Origin: JANNRR01 sp031401675
GTDB lineage: Bacteria; Pseudomonadota; Alphaproteobacteria; Rhodobacterales; Rhodobacteraceae
Reading direction: 5' to 3'
Length of the DNA stretch: 12,350 bases
Assembly: GCA_031401675.1 (NCBI GenBank)
Contig: JANNRR010000024.1
Coordinates: 1-12,350 of the forward strand
The notes below the pieces were generated by a model, which worked only from the letters and a program-made list of their open reading frames with translations, was not told the origin of the DNA and searched no databases. Both the position numbers and the translations under genes were made by a program. Positions 1 through 6,314 of the stretch are shown one piece after another (positions within the stretch are counted from its first letter, which is position 1; each line of letters starts with the position of its first letter).

Positions 1-134
1 AGCCAGAAACCGGCTCCACGCACCCGCCGCCACCGACCAGTCGCAGCATTTTCACCCCGACTACGTCCCAAAAGCGGGCTTCACAGGCTGCCCGGCCAAA
101 TCAACATGTAGAGGAACCGGCTTCAGAGGGATAA
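1..134. other. Unassigned sequence upstream of the maleylacetate reductase remnant
   Basis: No convincing gene was found on either strand. The N-terminal half of the reductase should lie here, but the characteristic residues before its conserved VIYD segment cannot be read in any frame. The phrase RDKPFVR at about 127-147 sits one frame away from the following PELVIYD. This suggests that a little more of the reductase survives behind a frameshift. Frame 2 is open across the start but matches nothing I recognise. Confidence 0.4.
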
Positions 135-761
135 GCCTTTCGTCCGGAATTGGTGATCTATGACGTCAACCTGACGCTGTATTTGCCGGTTCGGATGACC
201 GTCACTTCCGAGCTGAACGCAATTGCCCACGCTGCCGAGGCATTCTATGCGCCGGACCGCAACCCTTTGGTTCTGGCGATGTGCCGGAATGCGCTGGTGC
301 AATTCTGCGATTTCTTGCCCCGTCTGGTGACGGACCCGCAGGATATCGCGTCGCGTCGGGCCACGCTTTATGTCGCCTGGTGCTGCTCGACCGCGCTCGG
401 TCAAGTGTCGATGGCGCTGCATCACAAGCTTTGCCATACCCTTGGCGGCGCGTTCAAAACCCAGCGCGCGGAGACGCATGCGATTCTGCTGCCCCATACC
501 GTCGCCTTCAACGAGGTGGCGGTGCCGGAACTGCTTGCCCCGATTGCTCAGGTGTTTGGCAGCCCGGCTGGCTGCGGCTTGCATGATTTTGCGGCGGCAC
601 TCGGCGCCCCGCAGCGACTTTCCGATCTGGCATTGACCGAAGCGGATCTGGACCGAGCAGCGGAAATCGCGGTCCAAACGCCCTATCCAAATCCGCGCCC
701 TTTTGGGTAAGCCGACATTCGCAGGCTCTTGCAGGCGGCGTGGCAGGGTGACAGGCCATGA
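135..761 (+). pseudogene. Maleylacetate reductase, C-terminal remnant with internal stop
   Basis: Maleylacetate reductase reduces maleylacetate to 3-oxoadipate with NAD(P)H. This is the last special step of hydroxyquinol and chlorocatechol breakdown, in the cytoplasm. The readable part corresponds to about the last 205 residues of a family usually near 350. Family phrases seen are VIYDVNLTLYLP, TSELNAIAHAAEAFYA, ALHHKLCHTLGG and ETHAILLPH, whose histidines belong to the metal/active-site region of iron-alcohol-dehydrogenase-fold enzymes, and then YPNPRP. A TAA at 708-710 stops the frame right after NPRPFG. The same frame then continues ADIRRLLQAAWQGDRP to a TGA at 759-761, which is the normal family tail, so the TAA looks like a nonsense change. 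The N-terminal half is absent and a stop lies in frame at 132-134. A TTG at 150 opens a 186-residue frame but is unlikely to be a true start. Its neighbours are the hydroxylase remnant and the hydroxyquinol dioxygenase. Family assignment is confident; loss of function is inferred. Confidence 0.85.
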
Positions 762-842
762 TCCTCGTCTATTCTGCATTGATCTTCCAAAGGGCGGTGG
801 GCCAAACGGGTCGATGCGTACCGACGACAACATGAGGGTGGA

Positions 843-1495
843 GTGGTCGATATCAAGACTGATGATCTGATTGTGGGTACGGGTCCGGCCGGGTCGGCCG
901 GTGCTGCACTGCTGTCCAGCTATGGCGTTGAAAACCTAGCGATAAATCGCTATCTCTAGTTGGCCAATACCCCGCGGGCACATATCACCAATCAGCGAAC
1001 GATGGAGGTCCTGCGCGACCTGGGCCGGAGGTCGAGGCCGAGGCCTATCTGCATGCCACCCCAAAGGAGTTGATGGGCAAAACGTGTTTTGCGAGTCTCT
1101 GGCGAGCGAGGAACCGGGCGGTTGCAGACCTGGGGCACGCATCCGGCCAGTGTCGCCGAGCATCTCCTGTCGTCGTTGACGTTCATGAATGATCTGCCGC
1201 AGACCTTCATGGAGCGGCTACTGTTCAAGACTGCCTGTTCGCGCGGCACCGAGGCCCGGATGTCGACCGAATATCTGCGCCATGCCGAGGATGCCGACGG
1301 CGTGAAAACCACTTGCCGCGACCGGCTGACCGGCAAGGACATTACCATTCGGTAAGAGTATCTGATCGACGATGATGGTGGCAATTCCTTGGTGGCCGAA
1401 CAGGCAGGACTGCCGTTTGAGGGGCTGATGGGTGTCGGCGGTTCGATCAACATCCTGTTTAAGGCCGACCTGACCCGGTTCGTCGCCCATCGGCT
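843..1495 (+). pseudogene. TfdB-like FAD phenol/resorcinol hydroxylase, 5' part (broken)
   Basis: The family is the flavin-dependent aromatic hydroxylases related to 2,4-dichlorophenol 6-monooxygenase. In this context it probably hydroxylated resorcinol or a similar phenol to hydroxyquinol. A GTG at 843 starts VVDIKTDDLIVGTGPAGSAG, the GxGxxG-type FAD-binding fingerprint. NTPRAHITNQRTMEVLRDLG, GRLQTWGTHPAS and FKADLTRFVAHR follow, all family signatures. Damage is heavy. A TAG at 957-959 stands where the family has Trp (NRYL-stop-LANTPRAH). One base is lost near 1026, one near 1080 and one near 1117; together they return the reading to the original frame. A TAA at 1353-1355 lies between ITIR and EYLIDDDGG. 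Homology stops at about 1495, where IS3-family sequence begins. The remaining residues, about 210-550, are missing except for the tail at 2339-2497. Confidence 0.85.
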
Positions 1496-1497
1496 AG

Positions 1498-1920
1498 GTG
1501 ATGTCGGCGCACCAGACCTGGTTGGGCCGGTCGATCCGCAGCCCGCCCAGCAGATAGGGGTAGGTCTTGTGCCCCTTGGCGGGTTTGCTGGTGTTGGGTT
1601 TCTGGTAGATCGGCAGCGAGGAGGGTCAGAAAACAGTGTGGGACACTGTTTTCCCGACGAACGCGCATAAGGCGCATCAGCCGCCGGATGCGCTTTTCGT
1701 TCACGGCATGACCCTCGTTCTGCAAGTGCCATGTCATCTGCCGAACACCGTAAAAGGGCGTGTCCAAGAACTGCTTATCGACCTTCAACATCAGGTCAAG
1801 GTTTAGCGCCGTCTCGCCCTGCGGCGCGTAATAAAACGACGACCGCGAGATCGAGAGCAGACGGCACTGCGCCCCGACCGACAATTTGGGATGGGTCCGT
1901 TCAATCATGCCCTTCGGCAT
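1498..1920 (-). pseudogene. IS3-family transposase OrfB, frameshifted and truncated
   Basis: OrfB is the DDE integrase subunit of IS3-family transposase, normally about 270 residues. The ATG at 1918-1920 gives MPKGMIERTHPKLSVGAQCRLLSISR..., then YYAPQGETALNLDLML, TPFYGVRQMTWHLQNEGHAV and KRIRRLMRLM, the usual N-terminal region. At about 1668-1622 a stretch of roughly 43 extra bases carrying a perfect palindrome interrupts the sequence. After it the family sequence (LPIYQKPNTSKPAKGHKTYP, then GLRIDRPNQVWCADIT) continues in another frame. The sequence then ends at the junction with the hydroxylase gene, just after the first catalytic Asp (WCADIT). The rest of the catalytic domain is lost, so it cannot make an active protein. 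Confidence 0.85.
1629..1653. repeat. Perfect 11-bp palindrome inserted in orfB
   Basis: GAAAACAGTGT (1629-1639), spacer GGG, then ACACTGTTTTC (1643-1653): two perfect 11-base arms. It lies inside the roughly 43 bases that break the OrfB reading frame compared with the family sequence RLMRLM-PIYQK. It therefore looks like an inserted small palindromic element and not part of the transposase. Twelve bases of one arm plus flank (GGGAAAACAGTG, minus strand 1655-1644) also occur on the plus strand at 2367-2378 in the hydroxylase tail. Confidence 0.75.
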
Positions 1921-1953
1921 TGTCTCTCGGACCAATGGCGTTCCAATGCCTCA

Positions 1954-2253
1954 TCACTTCCCTATCCAGGGCTTGAGCTTTCGTGACAAAAAATCGTTGG
2001 CGACGGCCAGTTCTCCGATCTTGGCATGCAGATCACGGACCGTATCCTCGGCAATTTCAGCCGTGGCTGCCGCCTGACCGCCACGCTCAAAGATGCCCGC
2101 CGCCCCTTCCGGCAGCGCCTTCTTCCATTGGTGGATCATCGTCGGATGCACCTCATGGGCGGTCGCCAATTCCGACACCGTGCGCTCGCCCTTCAGGGCC
2201 TCTAACGCAACGCGAGCCTTGAAGGCCGCATCATGGTTCCTGCGTTTCGACAT
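1954..2253 (-). CDS. IS3-family transposase OrfA
   Basis: This is the 99-residue DNA-binding subunit of an IS3-type transposase. MSKRRNHDAAFKARVALEAL and ERTVSELATAHEVHPTMIHQ form the helix-turn-helix near residues 5-45. A helical stretch (AEDTVRDLHAKIGELAVAND) and the typical end FLSRKLKPWIGK follow. The length is normal and the frame is undamaged. The ATG at 2251-2253 is preceded by GAGGAGAGCAG. OrfB starts about 33 bases downstream in another frame. Because orfB is broken, OrfA alone should not move the element. Confidence 0.9.
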   Translation of the reverse strand: MSKRRNHDAAFKARVALEALKGERTVSELATAHEVHPTMIHQWKKALPEGAAGIFERGGQAAATAEIAEDTVRDLHAKIGELAVANDFLSRKLKPWIGK

Positions 2254-2320
2254 CTCTGCTCTCCTCGTGACTGGAGACCTGCAGACTTCAGATCGTAGCT
2301 TCCGTCACTGTCCGATTTTT

Positions 2321-2331
2321 GGGGGGGGGGG
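2321..2331. repeat. Run of eleven G at the IS3 left end
   Basis: Eleven consecutive G lie inside the terminal repeat of the IS3 remnant, seven bases from its outer end. Related elements carry a shorter C/G run at this point. Such runs vary in length by slippage and are also error-prone in sequencing. Confidence 0.8.
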
Positions 2332-2338
2332 TAGCTCA

Positions 2339-2497
2339 GACCACCTGGGTGACTGGGCCCCGATCCGGGAAAACAGTGATGCGGGTTGCCTGTTAGTGCG
2401 ACCGGATCAGCAGGTGGCGTGGCGGGCGATGGAGCGGTCGGCCAATGCATTGACCGACCTGCGTCTTGCCTTGACCCACGTTCTCGACAGGAGTTGA
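2339..2497 (+). pseudogene. TfdB-like hydroxylase, C-terminal remnant
   Basis: This is the tail of the hydroxylase whose 5' part ends at about 1495. Starting right after the IS3 terminal repeat, one open frame reads GDWAPIRENSDAGCLLVRPD, then QQVAWRA and LRLALTHVLDRS, ending at TGA 2495-2497. This matches the C-terminal thioredoxin-like region of TfdB-type hydroxylases, with the motif GDW...GCxLVRPDxxVAWR. The stop lies one base before the dioxygenase ATG, so hydroxylase and dioxygenase were once tightly coupled in one operon. Confidence 0.85.
2489..2493 (+). promoter_or_regulatory. Ribosome binding site of hydroxyquinol 1,2-dioxygenase
   Basis: AGGAG lies 5 bases before the ATG at 2499 and inside the last codons of the hydroxylase remnant. 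This supports the chosen start and shows that the two genes were translationally linked. Confidence 0.75.
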
Positions 2498-2498
2498 A

Positions 2499-3371
2499 AT
2501 GGACGCACATGAAACCGGCTTCTTCACGGAAGAGAACTCTGCCGAGGTTGTGGCGGGGCGCAACAAGAACGCACCTGATGCGCGGCTGAAAGCGGTAATG
2601 GACAGTATCGTGCGGCACCTGCATGCGGCGGTGAAAGAGATCGAGCCATCGGAAGAGGAATGGTTGAAGGCGATCATGTTTCTGACGAAAACTGGCCATA
2701 AATCAGATGATTGGCGGCAGGAGTTCATCCTTTTGTCGGATGTGTTGGGCGTTTCGATGCTGGTCGATGCGATCAATCACCGCGCCGACTCGGGTGCATC
2801 GGAAACGACGGTGCTTGGACCTTTCCATGGCGAAGGCGCACCTGAACTGCCGATGGGGGCGAACATCTGCCTCGATGCCAAGGGAGCGCCGATGCTGGTG
2901 CAGGGGCGCATCCTGGACACGCAAGGCCGACCAATTGCCGGGGCCCGTATCGATGTCTGGCAGGCCAACGACGAAGGTTTCTATGATGTCCAGCAAAAGG
3001 GTATTCAGCCCGATTTCAATTTGCGCGGCGTATTTCATACCGGACCGGACGGGCGCTACTGGTTTCAAGGCGTCAAGCCGAGATTCTACAGCATTCCGGA
3101 CGACGGTCCGGTCGGCGCGCTGTTGAAGGGGCTCGGGCGCCATCCGTTCCGGCCGGCGCACTTGCACTATATCGTTTCGGCAGACGGGTTTCAGAAGCTG
3201 ACGACGCACATCTTTGACCCCGACGATCCCTACATCAATTCCGACGTCGTCTTTGGGGTGAAGAAAAGCCTGCTGGCCAGCTTTGTCTGGTCTGAAGACA
3301 GCGAGCCCGCGCTTGGGATGGTTGGGGGTCATTGGACCGTAGCGCACGATTTCGTGCTGGCCAACATCTAG
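2499..3371 (+). CDS. Hydroxyquinol 1,2-dioxygenase (intradiol, Fe(III))
   Basis: The enzyme cleaves hydroxyquinol (1,2,4-trihydroxybenzene) between its two adjacent hydroxyls to give maleylacetate, in the cytoplasm. The 290-residue protein has the normal family length. The N-terminal helical dimerisation region (about 1-100) contains EFILLSDVLGVSMLVDAINH. The catalytic beta-sandwich starts near SETTVLGPFH (101-110). Iron ligands are visible as Tyr162 (FYDVQ), Tyr197 (RFYSIPDDGPVG) and His221/His223 (RPAHLHY), the classical two-Tyr, two-His set. DVWQANDEGFYDVQ and RHPFRPAHLHY are typical of the hydroxyquinol-specific branch and not of catechol dioxygenases. AGGAG precedes the ATG at good spacing. 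It is the only undamaged gene of the cluster: its supplier (hydroxylase) and its consumer (maleylacetate reductase) are both broken next door. Its TAG stop overlaps the stop of the convergent regulator gene. Confidence 0.93.
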   Translation: MDAHETGFFTEENSAEVVAGRNKNAPDARLKAVMDSIVRHLHAAVKEIEPSEEEWLKAIMFLTKTGHKSDDWRQEFILLSDVLGVSMLVDAINHRADSGASETTVLGPFHGEGAPELPMGANICLDAKGAPMLVQGRILDTQGRPIAGARIDVWQANDEGFYDVQQKGIQPDFNLRGVFHTGPDGRYWFQGVKPRFYSIPDDGPVGALLKGLGRHPFRPAHLHYIVSADGFQKLTTHIFDPDDPYINSDVVFGVKKSLLASFVWSEDSEPALGMVGGHWTVAHDFVLANI

Positions 3372-4216
3372 ATATCGTCGCTTAATTCCGACAAGACCTT
3401 CGGCATGTCACGGGCGCTGATCTCGGCCTCTCGTACCAGCCAGTCAAAATGCTGGGTAAAACTGGCGATGCGCCCGGAATCGCGAAACGCCAGGTAGTGC
3501 CGACCCAGATACAGCACCGCCAGCAGCGGGCCAAAGACCGTGATCGGTGCAGAAAAGACCCGCCGGGCGTCAAACAGATAAAGCCGCAAGGCGGGATATA
3601 GCTGCGTGGTCAACGCGATCAGGCGCTGCATCTGGGCGCGGCGGATGCTTGCAGGAAGACCGGCGTAATAGCCTTGGCCCTTGGCCAGAGCGTCAAGTTC
3701 ATGCCTTGGCACGGCAATTTCGTAGTCCGATCGCGCCGTTCGCATCCAGGCCAACCGGTCCTCCGACGCACCGATCGCCTGTTCTGCGCTGCGGCCAAGC
3801 TGTGGCGTATACTCCCATTCCAGCATTTCGCGGGTTTTCAGCATGTCTGGCAAGGTGGCCGGCACGTGCCTTATCTTGTAGCCCGCTGCTTCCTGATGCC
3901 AACCGAAGATCTGTTCATCGATCAGGGCACGCGGAGCCTCGGTAATGGTCAGCGAGGTGGCCAGGAGTTCGGCCAGCCGTTCCGGCCGCTCGGACAACCC
4001 AAGCAGCCAATCGGCACTGACACCTAAAGCCGCAGCGCATTCGGCAACCAGTTGCGCATTCGGCAGTCGCCCGACATCCCCGGCCAACAGCTGCGAAACA
4101 GTCGATCGGTCAACTCCGGCAAGGCGTGCCAGCGCGCTTTGGTTGACCGCACGCTCTGCCATTGCCTGGGCAAGGCGGTTGCGGAAAAGGCTGGAACGGT
4201 CGCGCTTGTCGATCAT
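3368..4216 (-). CDS. XRE-family helix-turn-helix transcriptional regulator
   Basis: This 282-residue protein has an N-terminal XRE/Cro-type helix-turn-helix at about residues 11-74 (NQSALARLAGVDRSTVSQLL, then the typical closing AAALGVSADWLLGL). A long C-terminal part of about 200 residues has no motif I recognise; it contains FGWHQEAAGYKIRHVPAT and a hydrophobic LYLFDARRVFSAPITVFGPL stretch. It may be a ligand-binding domain. It is divergent from the fatty acid desaturase gene across about 77 bases, so the likely role is control of that gene, perhaps in response to lipids; this is inference. The start at 4214-4216 is preceded by AGCGAAGA. Its stop overlaps the stop of the convergent dioxygenase gene, leaving no room for a terminator. 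DNA binding is confident; the target is not. Confidence 0.85.
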   Translation of the reverse strand: MIDKRDRSSLFRNRLAQAMAERAVNQSALARLAGVDRSTVSQLLAGDVGRLPNAQLVAECAAALGVSADWLLGLSERPERLAELLATSLTITEAPRALIDEQIFGWHQEAAGYKIRHVPATLPDMLKTREMLEWEYTPQLGRSAEQAIGASEDRLAWMRTARSDYEIAVPRHELDALAKGQGYYAGLPASIRRAQMQRLIALTTQLYPALRLYLFDARRVFSAPITVFGPLLAVLYLGRHYLAFRDSGRIASFTQHFDWLVREAEISARDMPKVLSELSDDI

Positions 4217-4293
4217 TCTTCGCTTTCGTTGGAATTAGTCACAGATGTTTAGGGAATGTTGCGCATTCTCGGGATTTTCGCCAAGTGACACAA

Positions 4294-5250
4294 ATGCTAG
4301 ATCACTGGAATGTGATCCAACAAGGGCCGTCTGTGCCGGAAATGATATCGAAATCAGCGGGTGCCGGGCCGGTAGATGTTCCGACTGTCATCCTGCTTGC
4401 AGGGGTCTACGTTGCTTTTGGGCTGACTACGACGTTGCTTTCGGCCTGGTCGCTCAGCATTGGCATGCCTGCGACAGCTCTGGTGATTGCACAGTTTTCA
4501 TCGGTTCAACATGAAGTCTTGCACGGTCACCCGTTCGCCTCGCGGCGGTTGAATGAAGCTTTGGTGCTTCCCGGTTTGACGCTTTTCGTTCCGTTTGCCC
4601 GGTTCCGTGACCTGCATTTGGCGCATCATCACGACGAGATTCTGACCGATCCGTATGATGACCCGGAATCCAATTACCTGGACCCTGAAGTCTGGGCCGG
4701 CTTGTCCCGGCCGTGGCAGGGGGTTCTTCGGCTGAACAACACGCTGTGCGGGCGCATTCTGTTGGGCCCAATGGTTTCGATGATCGGATTTGTCAGCGCC
4801 GACTTGCGCGCGATCCGGCTTGGTGACCGCGCCGCGCGCGATGGTTGGTTGTGGCACGTGGTCGGCGTCACAATGGTCCTGGTGTGGCTCTGGGCCACTG
4901 ACGGGATGCCGGTCTGGGCCTTTGTTCTGGCGGCCTATCTTGGCTTTGGCCTGCTCAAGATACGCACATTCCTGGAGCATCGTGCGCACGACCGGGCCTC
5001 TGGCCGCACGGTTATCGTCGAGGACCGTGGCCCCTTGGCCTTTCTTTTCCTGAACAACAACCTGCATGTCGTTCACCATATGCATCCCAAAGTGGCTTGG
5101 TACAGGTTGCCGGGCCTATACCGACAGAACCGAGAACGGTATCTGGCACGCAATGGCGGCTATGTTTACACTTCCTACGCAGAGATTTTTCGCCGGTACT
5201 TCCTCCACGCGAAAGACTCGGTTCCACATCCACTTTGGCCGCGGAAGTAA
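4294..5250 (+). CDS. Membrane fatty acid desaturase
   Basis: This membrane-bound di-iron desaturase introduces double bonds into acyl chains or related lipids, using O2. From the ATG at 4294 the protein has 318 residues. The three histidine boxes are present: HEVLH at 73-77, HLAHHH at 108-113 and HVVHH at 258-262. An extra pair, EHRAH, is at 228-232. Hydrophobic segments at about 30-50, 59-72, 90-101, 157-169, 187-201 and 207-222 fit the family fold with both termini in the cytoplasm. No strong ribosome site precedes 4294. The frame is open further upstream to 4162, but that part overlaps the divergent regulator gene and is unlikely to be used. ATG 4342 would give 302 residues and is a real alternative. 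The exact substrate (phospholipid acyl, carotenoid or sterol-like) cannot be told. Divergence from an XRE regulator suggests dedicated control. Confidence 0.88.
   Translation: MLDHWNVIQQGPSVPEMISKSAGAGPVDVPTVILLAGVYVAFGLTTTLLSAWSLSIGMPATALVIAQFSSVQHEVLHGHPFASRRLNEALVLPGLTLFVPFARFRDLHLAHHHDEILTDPYDDPESNYLDPEVWAGLSRPWQGVLRLNNTLCGRILLGPMVSMIGFVSADLRAIRLGDRAARDGWLWHVVGVTMVLVWLWATDGMPVWAFVLAAYLGFGLLKIRTFLEHRAHDRASGRTVIVEDRGPLAFLFLNNNLHVVHHMHPKVAWYRLPGLYRQNRERYLARNGGYVYTSYAEIFRRYFLHAKDSVPHPLWPRK
4300..4317. promoter_or_regulatory. Candidate operator between the regulator and desaturase genes
   Basis: GATCAC-TGGAAT-GTGATC is a perfect 6-6-6 inverted repeat just inside the annotated start of the desaturase. 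If it is an operator for the neighbouring XRE regulator, the true desaturase start may be the ATG at 4342. Two similar phrases, GTCACAGATGTTTAG (4238-4252) and GTGACACAAATGCTAG (4285-4300), also lie in this divergent region. Function is inferred from position and symmetry only. Confidence 0.35.
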
Positions 5251-5405
5251 TCGGGCTTAGGCGTTGATCGAGACGCACCAGCTTTGCTTGAGGTGAACCG
5301 CTAAGACTGGCCGACAATTAATCGCCTTCACGCGCGAGGTGCCCGCAACAGGGCGCCAGGCGCGACAATGTGGACACCGGCAGGCTATCGTGCGAGAGCG
5401 GCGCG

Positions 5406-6308
5406 ATGGAGCCGTGGATTCTGGTAACGCTTGCGGCGGCCGCAGTGCAGACGCTGCGCTTTTCTCTGCAGAAGCGACTGAAATCGCTTGGCCTTTCAAC
5501 GGCGGGAGCGACGTTTTCGCGGTTCGTCTTTGCTTTTCCGCTGGCGATTACAGCGGCCAGCCTGCTGATCGCGCAGGACGGCAGAGGGATGCCGGACCTG
5601 TCGCTGCGGTTCTGGTTGTTCGCGATCGCCGGTGGTTTGGGACAGATCATTGCCACGTTCTGTACCGTTGCACTGTTTTCTGAACGCAGCTTTGCCGTTG
5701 GTATTGCGTTCACCAAGACTGAAACGGTACAGGTGGCACTCTTCGGTCTGATCATGCTGGGTGAAACGGTGTCGCCGCCGGGGATGCTCGCGATATTCAT
5801 CGGGTTGGTCGGGGTTGTGATCCTGTCACGCCCGCCGCAGGACATTGGCCAGGTGCGCAGCCGATGGCTTAATCGTGGCATCGTGCTCGGCCTCCTCGCC
5901 GGGGGCTTTTTTGCGATTTCGGCGATAGGCTATCGCGGTGCTACTATGGCAATCGCTCGCGACGATGTTCTATTGCGAGCGGTGTTGGCATTGGCCTGTG
6001 TCACCAGTTTCCAGGCCTCGATCATGGTCGTATGGCTCGCGTGGCGCGAGCCCGGGCAGATCAGCAAAGTTTTGGCGACATGGCGGGCGACCGTGTGGGT
6101 CGGGTTGACAGGAGTGGCCGGATCATTGGGCTGGTTCGTGGCATTCACCTTGCAGAATGCAGCCTATGTCCGTTCGCTGGGTCAAGTGGAATTGCTGTTC
6201 AGTTTCCTGGTTTCGGTTCTGATATTCCGCGAACAACCCAGCCGCTTTGAGGTTCTTGGGATCAGCCTGCTGGTGATCAGTATCGTGATGATTGTGCAGA
6301 TTGCCTGA
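5406..6308 (+). CDS. DMT superfamily (EamA-type) inner membrane transporter
   Basis: This 300-residue, very hydrophobic protein has about ten transmembrane helices in two homologous halves, the EamA/drug-metabolite transporter plan. The first half ends around FGLIMLGETVSPPGMLAIFI (about 113-132), with the conserved Glu-Thr before the last helix. The second half ends with the equivalent VLIFREQPSRFEVLGISLLV (about 269-288). Start ATG 5406 is preceded by GAGAG. The open frame extends back to 5370 without a better start. The substrate is unknown; family members export amino acids, metabolites or drugs. It ends six bases before the stop of the convergent NUDIX gene. Confidence 0.85.
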   Translation: MEPWILVTLAAAAVQTLRFSLQKRLKSLGLSTAGATFSRFVFAFPLAITAASLLIAQDGRGMPDLSLRFWLFAIAGGLGQIIATFCTVALFSERSFAVGIAFTKTETVQVALFGLIMLGETVSPPGMLAIFIGLVGVVILSRPPQDIGQVRSRWLNRGIVLGLLAGGFFAISAIGYRGATMAIARDDVLLRAVLALACVTSFQASIMVVWLAWREPGQISKVLATWRATVWVGLTGVAGSLGWFVAFTLQNAAYVRSLGQVELLFSFLVSVLIFREQPSRFEVLGISLLVISIVMIVQIA

Positions 6309-6314
6309 CCCGCT

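Larger units (their letters stand above)
1496..2338 (-). mobile_element. IS3-family insertion sequence, truncated at its orfB end
   Basis: The element holds an intact orfA and the first half of orfB on the minus strand. The end upstream of orfA is recognisable at about 2321-2338: read on the minus strand it starts TGAGCTACC followed by C-rich sequence and AAAAATCGGACA, an IS3-type terminal repeat. The other end is missing, because orfB breaks off at ADIT (about 1498) where the hydroxylase sequence begins. No flanking target duplication can therefore be checked. It separates two pieces of one hydroxylase gene, and about 340 codons of that gene are gone. This points to a deletion that removed the IS end and the gene middle together. 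Confidence 0.85.

Noticed and set aside
123..833. Minus-strand 236-residue frame over the maleylacetate reductase remnant
   Set aside because: The opposite strand shows clear family sequence; the minus product is basic and matches nothing.
2703..3347. Minus-strand 214-residue frame inside the dioxygenase gene
   Set aside because: It is an antisense shadow of a clearly conserved enzyme.
4162..4293. Extended N-terminus of the desaturase from 4162
   Set aside because: It overlaps the divergent regulator's coding start, lacks family sequence and would remove the shared promoter region.
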